From: an uncultured Acetobacteroides sp.
Lineage (GTDB): Bacteria; Bacteroidota; Bacteroidia; Bacteroidales; ZOR0009
Length of the DNA: 64,000 bases
Assembly: GCF_963678165.1 (NCBI RefSeq)
Contig: NZ_OY782755.1
Location: 3,829,501-3,893,500, forward strand
Reading direction: 5' to 3'
Part shown: positions 8,560 through 15,602 of the stretch, one piece after another
How positions within the stretch are numbered: the stretch's first letter is position 1
How the letters are laid out: every line of letters begins with the position of its first letter
Translations under genes and position numbers: made by a program
The notes under the pieces: generated by a model
What the model was told of the DNA's origin: nothing
What the model saw: only the letters and a program-made list of their open reading frames with translations
Databases searched by the model: none

Positions 8560-8901
8560 TTACTTGCTGGTGATAAATAGGCGGTAGCCGTTGAGCGTGG
8601 TATCCTTCTTTATCGACTCGATGTTGTCATCCGAATCGAAGGTGGTGTCGGGTGCCACATTAAGCCCAAGGTTGGGCAGCGTATCCACCTTGGAGAAGGT
8701 CTTCACCAGCTTCCCCTTTACGTACACCTTGTAGGTGAGGGTGAGCAGGGTTTGCTTCTCGTTTTGGGTGGTGGCCACCGTTACATCGATGTCGTCGCCG
8801 GTGCCTGGTTTGGGGGTCTCGTCATCGGAGCTGCCGCCGCAGCTGGTCAGCATCATTGCTGGAACGGCCATGTAGGCCACGATCCTTAGAAGTGATCTCA
8901 T
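8560..8901 (-). CDS. Hypothetical lipoprotein (113 aa)
   Basis: The likely start is the ATG at 8901, giving MRSLLRIVAYMAVPAMMLTSC, a good lipoprotein signal with Cys at 21; the longer frame to 8955 adds an unconvincing basic extension. The mature part starts with an Asp/Ser/Gly spacer (GGSSDDETPKPGTGDD). It then has a short beta-rich domain ('VTVATTQNEKQTLLTLTYKVYVKGKLVKTF'). Unknown family. It sits 6 nt upstream of the YgiB-like gene and may start that operon. Confidence 0.65.
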   Translation of the reverse strand: MRSLLRIVAYMAVPAMMLTSCGGSSDDETPKPGTGDDIDVTVATTQNEKQTLLTLTYKVYVKGKLVKTFSKVDTLPNLGLNVAPDTTFDSDDNIESIKKDTTLNGYRLFITSK

Positions 8902-8975
8902 AGTGTACTTGTAATAGCGTTTCGAATTCGTTCGTCGAGGCGCAAATGTAACCATATTGTATTGTGATCAAAAAT

Positions 8976-9200
8976 TTAGCCGCGGTGCTTGCGCCGATCA
9001 TGAATGTGGCAGATAACCCCAACGACTGAGGCAGTACCAAGGCAGATAGGCTCTACGAGTGCCCCATCTTCGCTCTTAACGACCGCCAACACCGCTAGCG
9101 CCGCCCAGCAGACACTACCAATAAGATACCCATTCCTTACACACCACCGCCAATACGGGTCGGTAGCCTTCAAAAAAGACGCATAAATTTTCCAGAACAT
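8976..9200 (-). CDS. Small membrane protein (74 aa)
   Basis: Not recognised. It has two probable membrane segments (about residues 26-43 'YLIGSVCWAALAVLAVV' and 50-67 'VEPICLGTASVVGVICHI'), with a basic C-terminus (HDRRKHRG). It is short, so the coding call rests on hydrophobic pattern, start context and position in a same-strand series. Confidence 0.45.
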   Translation of the reverse strand: MFWKIYASFLKATDPYWRWCVRNGYLIGSVCWAALAVLAVVKSEDGALVEPICLGTASVVGVICHIHDRRKHRG

Positions 9201-9222
9201 GATTTCGTGCTATAATTACTGG

Positions 9223-9450
9223 TTATTCTTTCCTAATCTGTTGAATAAGGTATCGGATAAAGCAGAGCAGGCAAAGCGCTGACATTACTCCCGCAGCAAC
9301 GAGGCTTTTCCAGCTGTGAAAATCGGTGCTAAGGATATACCTCACGGCAAGCACTCCCGAAAGAACAGCGATTATCAGGTTCCCCCACCGGTTGAAGAAC
9401 CTCGGAAGGAACGGTTGCCCTGGCAGGTCAGAAGATTTAGGTTTTTCCAT
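9223..9450 (-). CDS. Small membrane protein (75 aa)
   Basis: Not recognised. The N-terminus is polar and proline-rich, followed by two hydrophobic segments (about 25-41 and 49-68 'LVAAGVMSALCLLCFIRYLI') and a charged end (QQIRKE). It lies 22 nt upstream of a similar two-helix small protein, so the two may be a pair. Confidence 0.45.
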   Translation of the reverse strand: MEKPKSSDLPGQPFLPRFFNRWGNLIIAVLSGVLAVRYILSTDFHSWKSLVAAGVMSALCLLCFIRYLIQQIRKE

Positions 9451-9582
9451 AATGAATGTGTTATTAGATACTCCCCAATATTAGCAAATTGCAGAGGCTT
9501 AACCAAAAAAAGGGATGATCTTCTCGCAGCCAAGCCCCCAATCGCCGGTTGAACCCCCTCGCGAATTGCTAGCAGCCGCAAC

Positions 9583-9861
9583 GCCGAAGGTTGAAACAAT
9601 AAAGCCACAGGTTGAAGCGGCAAAGCCGAAGGTTCATTCCTCAAGCGCATCGGTCAAACCCTCGACGTTGCACCTTCCAAGTAGAAAAAAGTACCTGCCG
9701 ATGTATTGAAATACCTCTTCAAGTAATTCTACTACACTTTGAATGTAGATTTCTACACTCTTGATGTATTTTTAGTACTTCAGACTGTATGTTTATTACT
9801 TTTCGATGCATAATTATTACTTGAAAGCGTATTTTTATTACCTAGAAGCGTATCAAAATAC
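9583..9861. repeat. Array A: degenerate tandem repeats, ~21-bp period
   Basis: The 543-nt gap between divergent genes (9451-9993) is largely repeat. Units 9583-9603, 9604-9624, 9625-9645 and 9646-9666 are 21 nt each (GCC.ca/gaGGTTGAA type). A second block of nine units of 20-22 nt runs from 9673 to 9861, most ending in TAC and most carrying (G)ATGTAT or GCGTAT in the middle (unit starts 9673, 9695, 9715, 9736, 9757, 9779, 9800, 9821, 9842). No unit is exact. The short plus-strand frame 9515-9709 runs through the first block in heptapeptide phase but lacks a convincing start. The remaining 9862-9993 shows nothing I can name. Confidence 0.75.
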
Positions 9862-9993
9862 CCTGCCATGTTCAAAAAAGTCGCTTTTACCCCCGCTAAA
9901 GTACCCTCAAGGAAGTTTCGCATCGGCTATTAGGGGAGTTTAAAATCAGGAAATAATACGCTACATTGGGAGACCTAACAATAACTAACCGAT

Positions 9994-10347
9994 ATGATAA
10001 AGCTTAATATCGAACGGATGATTCGAATGCGGGGCCACACCAATCCGCTCCAATACCTGCAGAAGCAGGGATACCCCTACCGGACCTGCCACTCCATGCT
10101 CAAGGGCTCGTTTACGCAGATTCAGTTCAGCAAGCTCGAGTACCTCTGCCGGCTGCTGCGCTGCACCCCCAACGATTTGCTGGAGTGGGTTCCAAGGGAT
10201 GAGACTCCCGAGGAGCTGTCGCAGCCATTGGCCAAGCTCCTTCGAAGGGGCAGCTACGGCCCCCTAGTCGGCGCCATTCAGGGGATTCCACCCGAGAAGC
10301 TCGACCAGGCGCTGGAGCTGCTCAAGAAGCTTGGCAAAGAGGAGTAG
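9994..10347 (+). CDS. XRE/Cro-like helix-turn-helix protein
   Basis: 117 residues. The N-terminal 65 residues form a compact Cro/C1-type HTH ('MIKLNIERMIRMRGHTNPLQYLQKQGYPYRTCHSMLKGSFTQIQFSKLEYLCRLLRCTPNDLLEW' pattern read in segments). 'QFSKLEYLCRLLRCTPNDLLEW' is the typical helix 4-5 of the HTH_26/XRE group. The C-terminal tail (residues about 70-117) is Pro/Leu/Lys rich and helical. It lies upstream of the HEPN-SecB cassette on the same strand, but its base composition is like the host's and the HEPN gene has its own -7 box, so it may or may not regulate the cassette. Confidence 0.75.
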   Translation: MIKLNIERMIRMRGHTNPLQYLQKQGYPYRTCHSMLKGSFTQIQFSKLEYLCRLLRCTPNDLLEWVPRDETPEELSQPLAKLLRRGSYGPLVGAIQGIPPEKLDQALELLKKLGKEE

Positions 10348-10414
10348 AAAAGCTCATCCCAAAGAAATTTCGTACGACTTTTCAGGGGAAAGCACTTATC
10401 TTCAATTTCATGGT

Positions 10415-10422
10415 TATATTTG
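10415..10422 (+). promoter_or_regulatory. Bacteroidota -7 box (TATATTTG) of the HEPN cassette
   Basis: TATATTTG fits TAnnTTTG and lies 27 nt before ATG 10450. It overlaps the alternative TTG start at 10420, supporting ATG 10450. No clear -33 TTTG. Confidence 0.5.
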
Positions 10423-10449
10423 TACATCTTTATTGCGTTTGATTATAAG

Positions 10450-10857
10450 ATGAGCTTTCTCTTACAAAAATCTGAGGAAAACATAAAATCAGCAGAACAT
10501 TTAATTGCTCAAGGGTGTTACACATCGAGCATTCATTGTTCGTACTACGCTTGCATACAACGAATGCTCAATATTTTTTATACAGTAAAAGGCTACGATC
10601 ATAAAACATTAAAGGGTATCACAGATAAAATAGGAGGGAAAGGTTTACATGAGAAATACATAAACTTACTCCTATGTGAGTTTTCAACAAAAAAATTAAA
10701 TAAAGAAAAAGCGGATTTTTTAATCCGAATTGAAACACTTCGACAAAAAAGAAATAATGCAGATTACTTTAATAAAGCATTATTGACACGGCAAGAAAGC
10801 GAAGAAGTTTTAAGAAAAACAAAAGAAGTTGTTACCTTAATAAAAACATTAGAGTGA
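10450..10857 (+). CDS. HEPN-domain protein (candidate toxin of a three-gene cassette)
   Basis: 135 residues, all helical: 'MSFLLQKSEENIKSAEHLIAQGCYTSSIHCSYYACIQRML' is a HEPN opening ('A..Li....y..s.~.~YYA.f~'). 'LRQKRNNADY' (residues about 106-115) is the HEPN R-x-x-x-x-(H/D)Y region, here with N-N-A-D-Y in place of the common R.x4-6.H. HEPN proteins are often RNases in toxin-antitoxin and abortive-infection systems, usually with an MNT nucleotidyltransferase partner; no MNT gene is present. The stop overlaps the ATG of the next gene (TGATG), so translation is coupled. The cassette is strongly AT-rich compared with neighbours (about 30% G+C in sampled lines), suggesting transfer. ATG 10450 chosen because of the promoter. 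Confidence 0.8.
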   Translation: MSFLLQKSEENIKSAEHLIAQGCYTSSIHCSYYACIQRMLNIFYTVKGYDHKTLKGITDKIGGKGLHEKYINLLLCEFSTKKLNKEKADFLIRIETLRQKRNNADYFNKALLTRQESEEVLRKTKEVVTLIKTLE

Positions 10858-11240
10858 TGAGCACAAAAGAATATATCATTTCAAAGTTGAAAGAGTTTGT
10901 TCAAACTCATAAATCAATACTCTTTAAGTACGACTTTGTCCCAGAAGATGCCTACCACATTATTGAAGTTAAAGGATACGAACTCTTCGAAACATTTGAT
11001 GACTATCCAGAATTTGTCTTTGACATTAAAGACTACCTAGATAGAATTGGAGAAGAAGAATCATTCTACTTTATTGAATACGACAGTCCATTAGGCTGTC
11101 CTTCTCAGGGTGAAATCATTTCGTATTCCCATGAAATAGAACCAATCCCCTATTCTTCAGAACAACCCCGATGCTTTTCTCCAGCATCGGAGGATTCTAA
11201 TTATGGGTATAGTGAGGAATGTTTCGCACTTGCTGCTTAA
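10857..11240 (+). CDS. Unknown partner of the HEPN protein (candidate antitoxin with C-terminal tail)
   Basis: 127 residues, no signal or membrane segment. The N-terminal ~85 residues alternate helix and strand ('EYIISKLKEFVQTHKSILFKYDF', 'YHIIEVKGYELFETF') and are acidic. I recall similar small proteins next to HEPN genes in Bacteroidota but cannot name a family. The last 35 or so residues look disordered with scattered aromatics and hydrophobics (IPYSS, RCFSP, NYGYSEECFALAA). Such a tail is what chaperone-addiction (ChAD) segments look like in toxin-antitoxin-chaperone antitoxins. Start overlaps the HEPN stop; next is the SecB-like gene 11 nt downstream. Role as antitoxin is inference from order and tail. 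Confidence 0.7.
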   Translation: MSTKEYIISKLKEFVQTHKSILFKYDFVPEDAYHIIEVKGYELFETFDDYPEFVFDIKDYLDRIGEEESFYFIEYDSPLGCPSQGEIISYSHEIEPIPYSSEQPRCFSPASEDSNYGYSEECFALAA

Positions 11241-11251
11241 AACGGAATGAA

Positions 11252-11674
11252 ATGGAAAATGTAAAAAAATCAGCGTTTCGCTTTGACGATTTCTTCATTA
11301 ATGAGGTTCAAACAAAGATTGAAAATAGACATTTCGATGGGGAAATTGAGTTGGGTATGAACCTATCGGGGAGTAGTGTCCTACGAAATAGCAAGTCTCA
11401 ACTTGAACTTACCATTATTCTAAGAGTAGAAGCCGAGGACTATTTTAATATTTCAATATCTACTGTAGGTTTATTCACTACTTCATTTGTAGAAGGTGAC
11501 GAAAAATTTGAATCGTACCTCTACACAAATGCACCTGCCATACTATTCCCATACATTAGAGCCGCAATAGCGAGCATTACTGCTCAATGTGGAATTCCCC
11601 CCGTACGATTACCTTTAATGAATTTAACTGAGTTTGGGCAAAAACTTAAGGAGTCCAGAACTATAGAAGAATAA
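11252..11674 (+). CDS. SecB-like chaperone (TAC type)
   Basis: 140 residues from ATG 11252, which lies just after the stop of the previous gene; the upstream ATG 11219 would overlap it. The SecB fold signature is in the last third: 'YLYTNAPAILFPYIRAAIASITAQCGIPPVRLPLMNL' read in parts, equivalent to SecB 'cPn.LFPYaRe.Is.l...g.FPpl.L.PvNF'. The earlier half has the expected beta strands (IELGMNLSG, ELTIILRVEAE, ISISTVGLF). Stand-alone SecB-like genes next to small paired genes typify toxin-antitoxin-chaperone modules, where the chaperone stabilises the antitoxin. Third gene of an AT-rich operon; a strong terminator follows at once. Confidence 0.8.
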   Translation: MENVKKSAFRFDDFFINEVQTKIENRHFDGEIELGMNLSGSSVLRNSKSQLELTIILRVEAEDYFNISISTVGLFTTSFVEGDEKFESYLYTNAPAILFPYIRAAIASITAQCGIPPVRLPLMNLTEFGQKLKESRTIEE

Positions 11675-11698
11675 AGAGGCATAACGCCTCTTTTTTTA
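11675..11698 (+). terminator. Terminator of the HEPN-SecB cassette
   Basis: AGAGGC-ATAAC-GCCTCT followed by seven T, directly after the SecB-like stop. A clean rho-independent terminator. Confidence 0.85.
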
Positions 11699-11712
11699 GC
11701 CATCATACCTAC

Positions 11713-11746
11713 AAAAAACACCCGTCGATGCTGCTCGACGGGTGTT
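11713..11746 (-). terminator. Terminator of the GNAT gene
   Basis: On the minus strand a 12-bp stem AACACCCGTCGA / TCGACGGGTGTT with a 6-nt loop runs into six T. It faces the previous terminator and insulates the cassette. Confidence 0.85.
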
Positions 11747-11786
11747 CTCGTATTCTTTTCTTGCTAAGCAGATATTTCAGCGCTTG

Positions 11787-12290
11787 CTAGGGGTTGCTGC
11801 TGATCGCTTTTTCGAAGCAGTAGAAAACGCCCTTCCGAAAGGTTACGGTTCCAGCCTTCGCGTACCCCAGCCTTTCGTAGAGCGCTACCGATGCGGGATT
11901 TTGGGTGAAGCAATCGAGGCGGATTGACGAGTACCCGTTCCTCTGGGCATAATCCTCGGCAAACGCCATCAGCCGCTTGCCAACGCCCACCCCCTGATAG
12001 TCGGGGTGAACGCATAGCCGATGAACCACCAGCTGCCTGCCTTCGGTAAGCGCCCAGCAAACATCGGCATACTCCTTATCCTGAAACTCGTTGAGCACCA
12101 CCATTCCCTTAATGGCTCCATTCTCCTCGAGCACGAAGAGTTCGCCCTTGCCAATGTCATCTTTTAAAACATCAGAATTGGGATAAATCTCGTCCCACTG
12201 GTCGATGCCCTTGGCCAGCATCGCGGAGGAGGCCGCCTTGACAACAGCCATCAGCTTAGCAGCGTCTCGCTTTTTCGATTGACGTATCAT
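11787..12290 (-). CDS. GNAT-family N-acetyltransferase
   Basis: 167 residues. The acetyl-CoA binding motif A is 'VVHRLCVHPDYQGVGVGKRLMAFAEDYA' (the Q/R-x-x-G-x-G/A loop is QGVGVG), followed by motif B 'IRLDCFTQNPASVALYERLGYAKAG'. These proteins transfer acetyl from acetyl-CoA to amines; the acceptor cannot be predicted. The start at 12290 gives MIRQSKKRDAAKLMAVVKAA, a normal GNAT opening. It is 27 nt downstream of nothing on its strand (the next gene, 12318-14408, precedes it on the minus strand and may be co-transcribed). Confidence 0.9.
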   Translation of the reverse strand: MIRQSKKRDAAKLMAVVKAASSAMLAKGIDQWDEIYPNSDVLKDDIGKGELFVLEENGAIKGMVVLNEFQDKEYADVCWALTEGRQLVVHRLCVHPDYQGVGVGKRLMAFAEDYAQRNGYSSIRLDCFTQNPASVALYERLGYAKAGTVTFRKGVFYCFEKAISSNP

Positions 12291-12317
12291 TCCTATTTCA
12301 TCTGAAGATAGAACCCG

Positions 12318-14408
12318 CTAGCGTTTAAGAATGCCCTCGGCGTAGGTTTCCTCCTTCACCACCTTGCCGTCGCGATCGAAGTACTTCGACTTGCCGTCGC
12401 GTAGGCCGGAGTATACCTTAAAGTCGCATCTCATTTGGCCGTTGTCGTAGGTGTCGATAAAGTGGCCGGAGAACACCTTGCCCGTGGGCAGGTCGAGGTA
12501 GCTCTCCACGGGTGTTCCCTTCTTGCTATAGTCCACCACCACCATCAGGTCGGCCTGGTAGTAGTACCACTTCCACTTGCCCACCTTGCTGTTGCGGGTG
12601 TACTTACCCTCGAAGAGCGGGTTGCTATCCTTGCCCAGCGTTTTCACCTCGCCATCGGCTCCGCCCTTGGTGGTGTCGCTGCTGTTAACGGCGTTGGCCA
12701 GGAAGATCTTCTCGAAGCTTTCGGGGGTGATGGCGCCGCAGCCGCCCTTGTTCAGCCAGTAGCCACAGGTGGTGATCCCCTTCTCGGTTCGGGTCTCCAT
12801 CCTACAGCGCATCTCCTGGCTGGTGTTGCCTACAATGTCGATGATGCGGGTGATGGCCTTGCCCAGCGAGTCGTACAGGCTTAGCTTCACCAGCTGATCG
12901 CTTTCGATCTGCAGCTCGCGCAGCGGCCTACCGCTCCAGCTGTACTCCACGATGCGCCCCTCCACTTTCCCATTCTTGTGGTTGTACCGCTTTATGATGA
13001 TGTTGTCGACGGTGCTAACCGTCCACTCGCCCACCTCTATATTTCTTAGGAAGGCCCCCTTGCGGAATACCGTCGAGGGCTTACCCTGCTCGTCGATCTC
13101 AGAGCCCACAAGCGTCCACTCGCCATCGCGATTTCCGTTCACCATGTTACCCTTGGCCACCACCATGCCGCTGGCATCGCGGCGCTCGTAGAGGCCGTTC
13201 TGCATGCCGTTGCTGTAGGAGTAGGTTACGGTTTGCTTGGCCTTGGCTATATCGGGAGCACCTGCAGCCATGTCGGCCGAGTCGAAGGAGTAGACATCCA
13301 AGCGTCCCTCCAGCCTTCCCGCCTTGTACGAGCCTACCATCAGGCTATCGCCCTGCTGCTCGCGGAACTTCCCGTCCTTGACGCCAAGCAGGTAGCTGCA
13401 GTAGCCGAATACCACCTTCTCGCCGTTGGCGATGGATGCCGTTTCCCAGTATCCGTTGCGCAAGCCGTTATCGTAATCGCCGGTGATGGTGTACTTGATG
13501 GCACCTCCATCGTAAATATTCTTGATGTAGCGTCCGTGCAGCGAGTCGCTCCTCATGGTGTACTTTGCCAGGATTCCACCCTCGGGGGTGTAGTCTACAA
13601 AAGCGCCATCCTTCTTTCCGTTGGCGTAGGTGCCAACGCTGCTAAGCTTGCCCTTAGCATAGAGCTTAACCTCACCGTTGATGATACCGCTCTGGTAGCT
13701 GCGCTCGGTCTTTAGGGCTCCGTCGCTTTCGTACTCGGTTTCGGGACCATTCTTAACCCCGGCAAGGTAGGTGGTGGTGATGCTGAGCTTACCGTTGGGG
13801 TAGTACTGCTTCATCACCCCTTCGGGCTTACCGTTCTTGAGGGTGCATTCGCTCTTGATGCTTCCGCTGGGGTAGCTCTCGCGCTTAACGCCGTTAACCA
13901 TGTCGTAGGCGCCAAACAGCTGAAAGATATCCACCGAGTAAAAGGTTGATGGGGTCTTGGAAAGGCGCTGCGATTGCTTCCCGGTAAAGGTGCTGAGCAC
14001 AATGCAGCTGCTCGGATTCTTATAGGTTGTTGAGGCACCATCGGATCGGCTTTCGGAGCCAGCCTCCTTAAGCTTAAGCACCTTCGTAGCCTTTTTCATG
14101 CCTGCGAGCGTTGTCGGATTCCCGAATTCGTAGGTTAGCTTGGCGGGTTTGCCGTCGAGTAGCGTTAGCATTAGCCATGCCGTGGCCTTGTTGGCGTCCT
14201 TCTCCTTCTGGAGCGACCACGTAACCACCTTTCCCTGATCGGCACTGCTGGTTTCGGAGTAGGTCCACTTCTTCTTCTTCAGAAAACCGTCAACCTCCTC
14301 CCAGGTGGCCTTCTTGCTTAGCCCTATCAGATCGCCAAGGGTAAGGTTCTGGGCAAATAGCGGGCTCCCAATCAGTAGAATTGCTAGAGTGGCAAAATAT
14401 TTTCTCAT
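12318..14408 (-). CDS. Secreted MORN-repeat (YwqK-like) protein
   Basis: 696 residues with a signal peptide (MRKYFATLAILLIGSPLFAQ). From about residue 180 to the end it is made of MORN/YwqK-type repeats: 'G..EG.....Y..NGKL......Y..G..NG....Y...G'. Clear examples are 'KPEGVMKQYYPNGKLSITTTYLAGVKNGPETEY' read in parts, 'YANGKKDGAFVDYTPEGG', and the last 'YDNGQMRCDFKVYSGLRDGKSKYFDRDGKVVKEETY'. The first 150 residues are a separate domain. Such proteins are common in Bacteroidota and are named after B. subtilis YwqK, but no toxin partner is present here. Probably a periplasmic or surface protein of unknown role. It may share a transcript with the downstream GNAT gene. Confidence 0.8.
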   Translation of the reverse strand: MRKYFATLAILLIGSPLFAQNLTLGDLIGLSKKATWEEVDGFLKKKKWTYSETSSADQGKVVTWSLQKEKDANKATAWLMLTLLDGKPAKLTYEFGNPTTLAGMKKATKVLKLKEAGSESRSDGASTTYKNPSSCIVLSTFTGKQSQRLSKTPSTFYSVDIFQLFGAYDMVNGVKRESYPSGSIKSECTLKNGKPEGVMKQYYPNGKLSITTTYLAGVKNGPETEYESDGALKTERSYQSGIINGEVKLYAKGKLSSVGTYANGKKDGAFVDYTPEGGILAKYTMRSDSLHGRYIKNIYDGGAIKYTITGDYDNGLRNGYWETASIANGEKVVFGYCSYLLGVKDGKFREQQGDSLMVGSYKAGRLEGRLDVYSFDSADMAAGAPDIAKAKQTVTYSYSNGMQNGLYERRDASGMVVAKGNMVNGNRDGEWTLVGSEIDEQGKPSTVFRKGAFLRNIEVGEWTVSTVDNIIIKRYNHKNGKVEGRIVEYSWSGRPLRELQIESDQLVKLSLYDSLGKAITRIIDIVGNTSQEMRCRMETRTEKGITTCGYWLNKGGCGAITPESFEKIFLANAVNSSDTTKGGADGEVKTLGKDSNPLFEGKYTRNSKVGKWKWYYYQADLMVVVDYSKKGTPVESYLDLPTGKVFSGHFIDTYDNGQMRCDFKVYSGLRDGKSKYFDRDGKVVKEETYAEGILKR

Positions 14409-14577
14409 TCCTAGAATTATATAAGGTTATATGGGCAACCTTGGCATTACGGAAAAAGCCAAAGCGCAAGTGCTTACTAATAACGATTCGAAGGTGCGAA
14501 AAAATGGCTATAATTCAAAGCCCCAGCATGCAGAGCGCCACCAGTTTTCGTACAATGGTAATATCCTCCCAAAATAG

Positions 14578-14585
14578 TACCTTTG
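14578..14585 (+). promoter_or_regulatory. Bacteroidota -7 box (TACCTTTG)
   Basis: TACCTTTG lies 18 nt before ATG 14604 and overlaps the alternative TTG start at 14583, so ATG 14604 is preferred. No good -33 element is visible. Confidence 0.5.
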
Positions 14586-14603
14586 CGGCTTAACGATATA
14601 CCC

Positions 14604-15503
14604 ATGACAATGCTACTTCTCGAACCCCAAAGCTGGAAAGACTACGAGCTCATCGACTCGGGCAACTTCGAAAAGCTCGAGCGCTTCGGCAGCTACGTGG
14701 TGGCCCGCCCCGAACCCCAGGCGGTGTGGAATAAATCGCTATCCGATGCAGAATGGGAGCGCATGGCCAACGCCTACTTCAAGAAAGATAAGGGGCAGAA
14801 GAGCGGTCAGGACGAACGGGGAACTTGGATCAAGAAGAAGGGGATGCCCGAGCAGTGGGTGGTTGAGTACCACTACCAAAGCATGGCGCTAAAGATGCGC
14901 CTTGGGCTTACCTCGTTTAAGCACGTTGGGCTTTTCCCCGAGCAGGGCGAAAACTGGAACTACATCAACCGAGCTGTCAAGAAGATGACGACGCCACAGC
15001 CTAAGGTGCTCAACCTTTTTGCCTACACTGGCGGCGCATCCATTGCTGCAAAGGCATCAGGAGCCGATGTAACCCATGTTGATTCGGTAAAGCAGGTGGT
15101 AACCTGGAGCCGAGAGAACATGGAGCTGAGCGGCCTCAACAACATCCGCTGGATTGTTGATGATGCGCTAAAGTTCGTTCGCCGCGAGGTGAAGCGTGGC
15201 AACAAGTACAACGGCATCATCCTCGACCCGCCCGCCTACGGCCGTGGTCCCGATGGCGAACGCTGGATTTTGGAGGATAACATCCTTGAGCTGATCCAAT
15301 GCTGCCGCGAGATGCTCGACCCCAAAGAGGGATTCTTGGTGCTCAACCTCTACTCGATGGGCTTCTCGTCCATCATCGCCGAAACGCTCATCCACCAGAC
15401 CTTTGGTAAGGATATCAACCTCGAAATGGGCGAACTCTACCTCAACGACCGCTATGAGAAGAAACTTCCTTTGGGCGTTTTCTGCCGCTTTACCAACTAC
15501 TAA
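14604..15503 (+). CDS. Class I SAM-dependent methyltransferase (RlmI/RlmK-like)
   Basis: 299 residues from ATG 14604. The fold is the C-terminal methyltransferase part of RlmI-like 23S rRNA (cytosine-5) enzymes without a PUA domain. SAM motif I is 'KVLNLFAYTGGASIAAKASGADVTHVDSVKQV', motif IV is 'YNGIILDPPAYGRGPDGERWI' (the DPPAYG variant), and 'EDNILELIQCCREMLDPKEGFLVLNLYSMGFSS' follows. The N-terminus ('LIDSGNFEKLERFGSYVVARPEPQAVWNKSL') is typical of this subgroup. Likely modifies rRNA, exact base not determinable. Monocistronic and convergent with the next gene. Confidence 0.85.
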   Translation: MTMLLLEPQSWKDYELIDSGNFEKLERFGSYVVARPEPQAVWNKSLSDAEWERMANAYFKKDKGQKSGQDERGTWIKKKGMPEQWVVEYHYQSMALKMRLGLTSFKHVGLFPEQGENWNYINRAVKKMTTPQPKVLNLFAYTGGASIAAKASGADVTHVDSVKQVVTWSRENMELSGLNNIRWIVDDALKFVRREVKRGNKYNGIILDPPAYGRGPDGERWILEDNILELIQCCREMLDPKEGFLVLNLYSMGFSSIIAETLIHQTFGKDINLEMGELYLNDRYEKKLPLGVFCRFTNY

Positions 15504-15562
15504 TCAAGGATAATAAAAGGATTCCGCGGACTACACGGATTCTTCCTAATAAAATACAAAAA

Positions 15563-15586
15563 GGGGCGCATGTTATGCGCCCCTAC
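15563..15586. repeat. GGGG...CCCCTAC palindrome (REP-like, shared terminator)
   Basis: GGGGCGCAT-GTT-ATGCGCCCC followed by TAC, preceded by an A-run. Outer bases match the palindromes at 4093-4165, inner arms differ. It sits between convergent genes and probably terminates both. Confidence 0.65.
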
Positions 15587-15602
15587 ATATAATCAATACC
15601 GT

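Noticed and set aside
9515-9709. 64-codon plus-strand frame with KPKVE-type repeats
   Set aside because: Lies in array A, no promoter and no conserved-looking fold; left as part of the repeat.
12318-14408. Antitoxin of a toxin-antitoxin pair (YwqK name)
   Set aside because: The protein has a signal peptide and no toxin gene is adjacent; the name is inherited from a repeat family.
14583-14603. TTG start of the RlmI-like methyltransferase
   Set aside because: The TTG lies inside the -7 box TACCTTTG; ATG 14604 is used.
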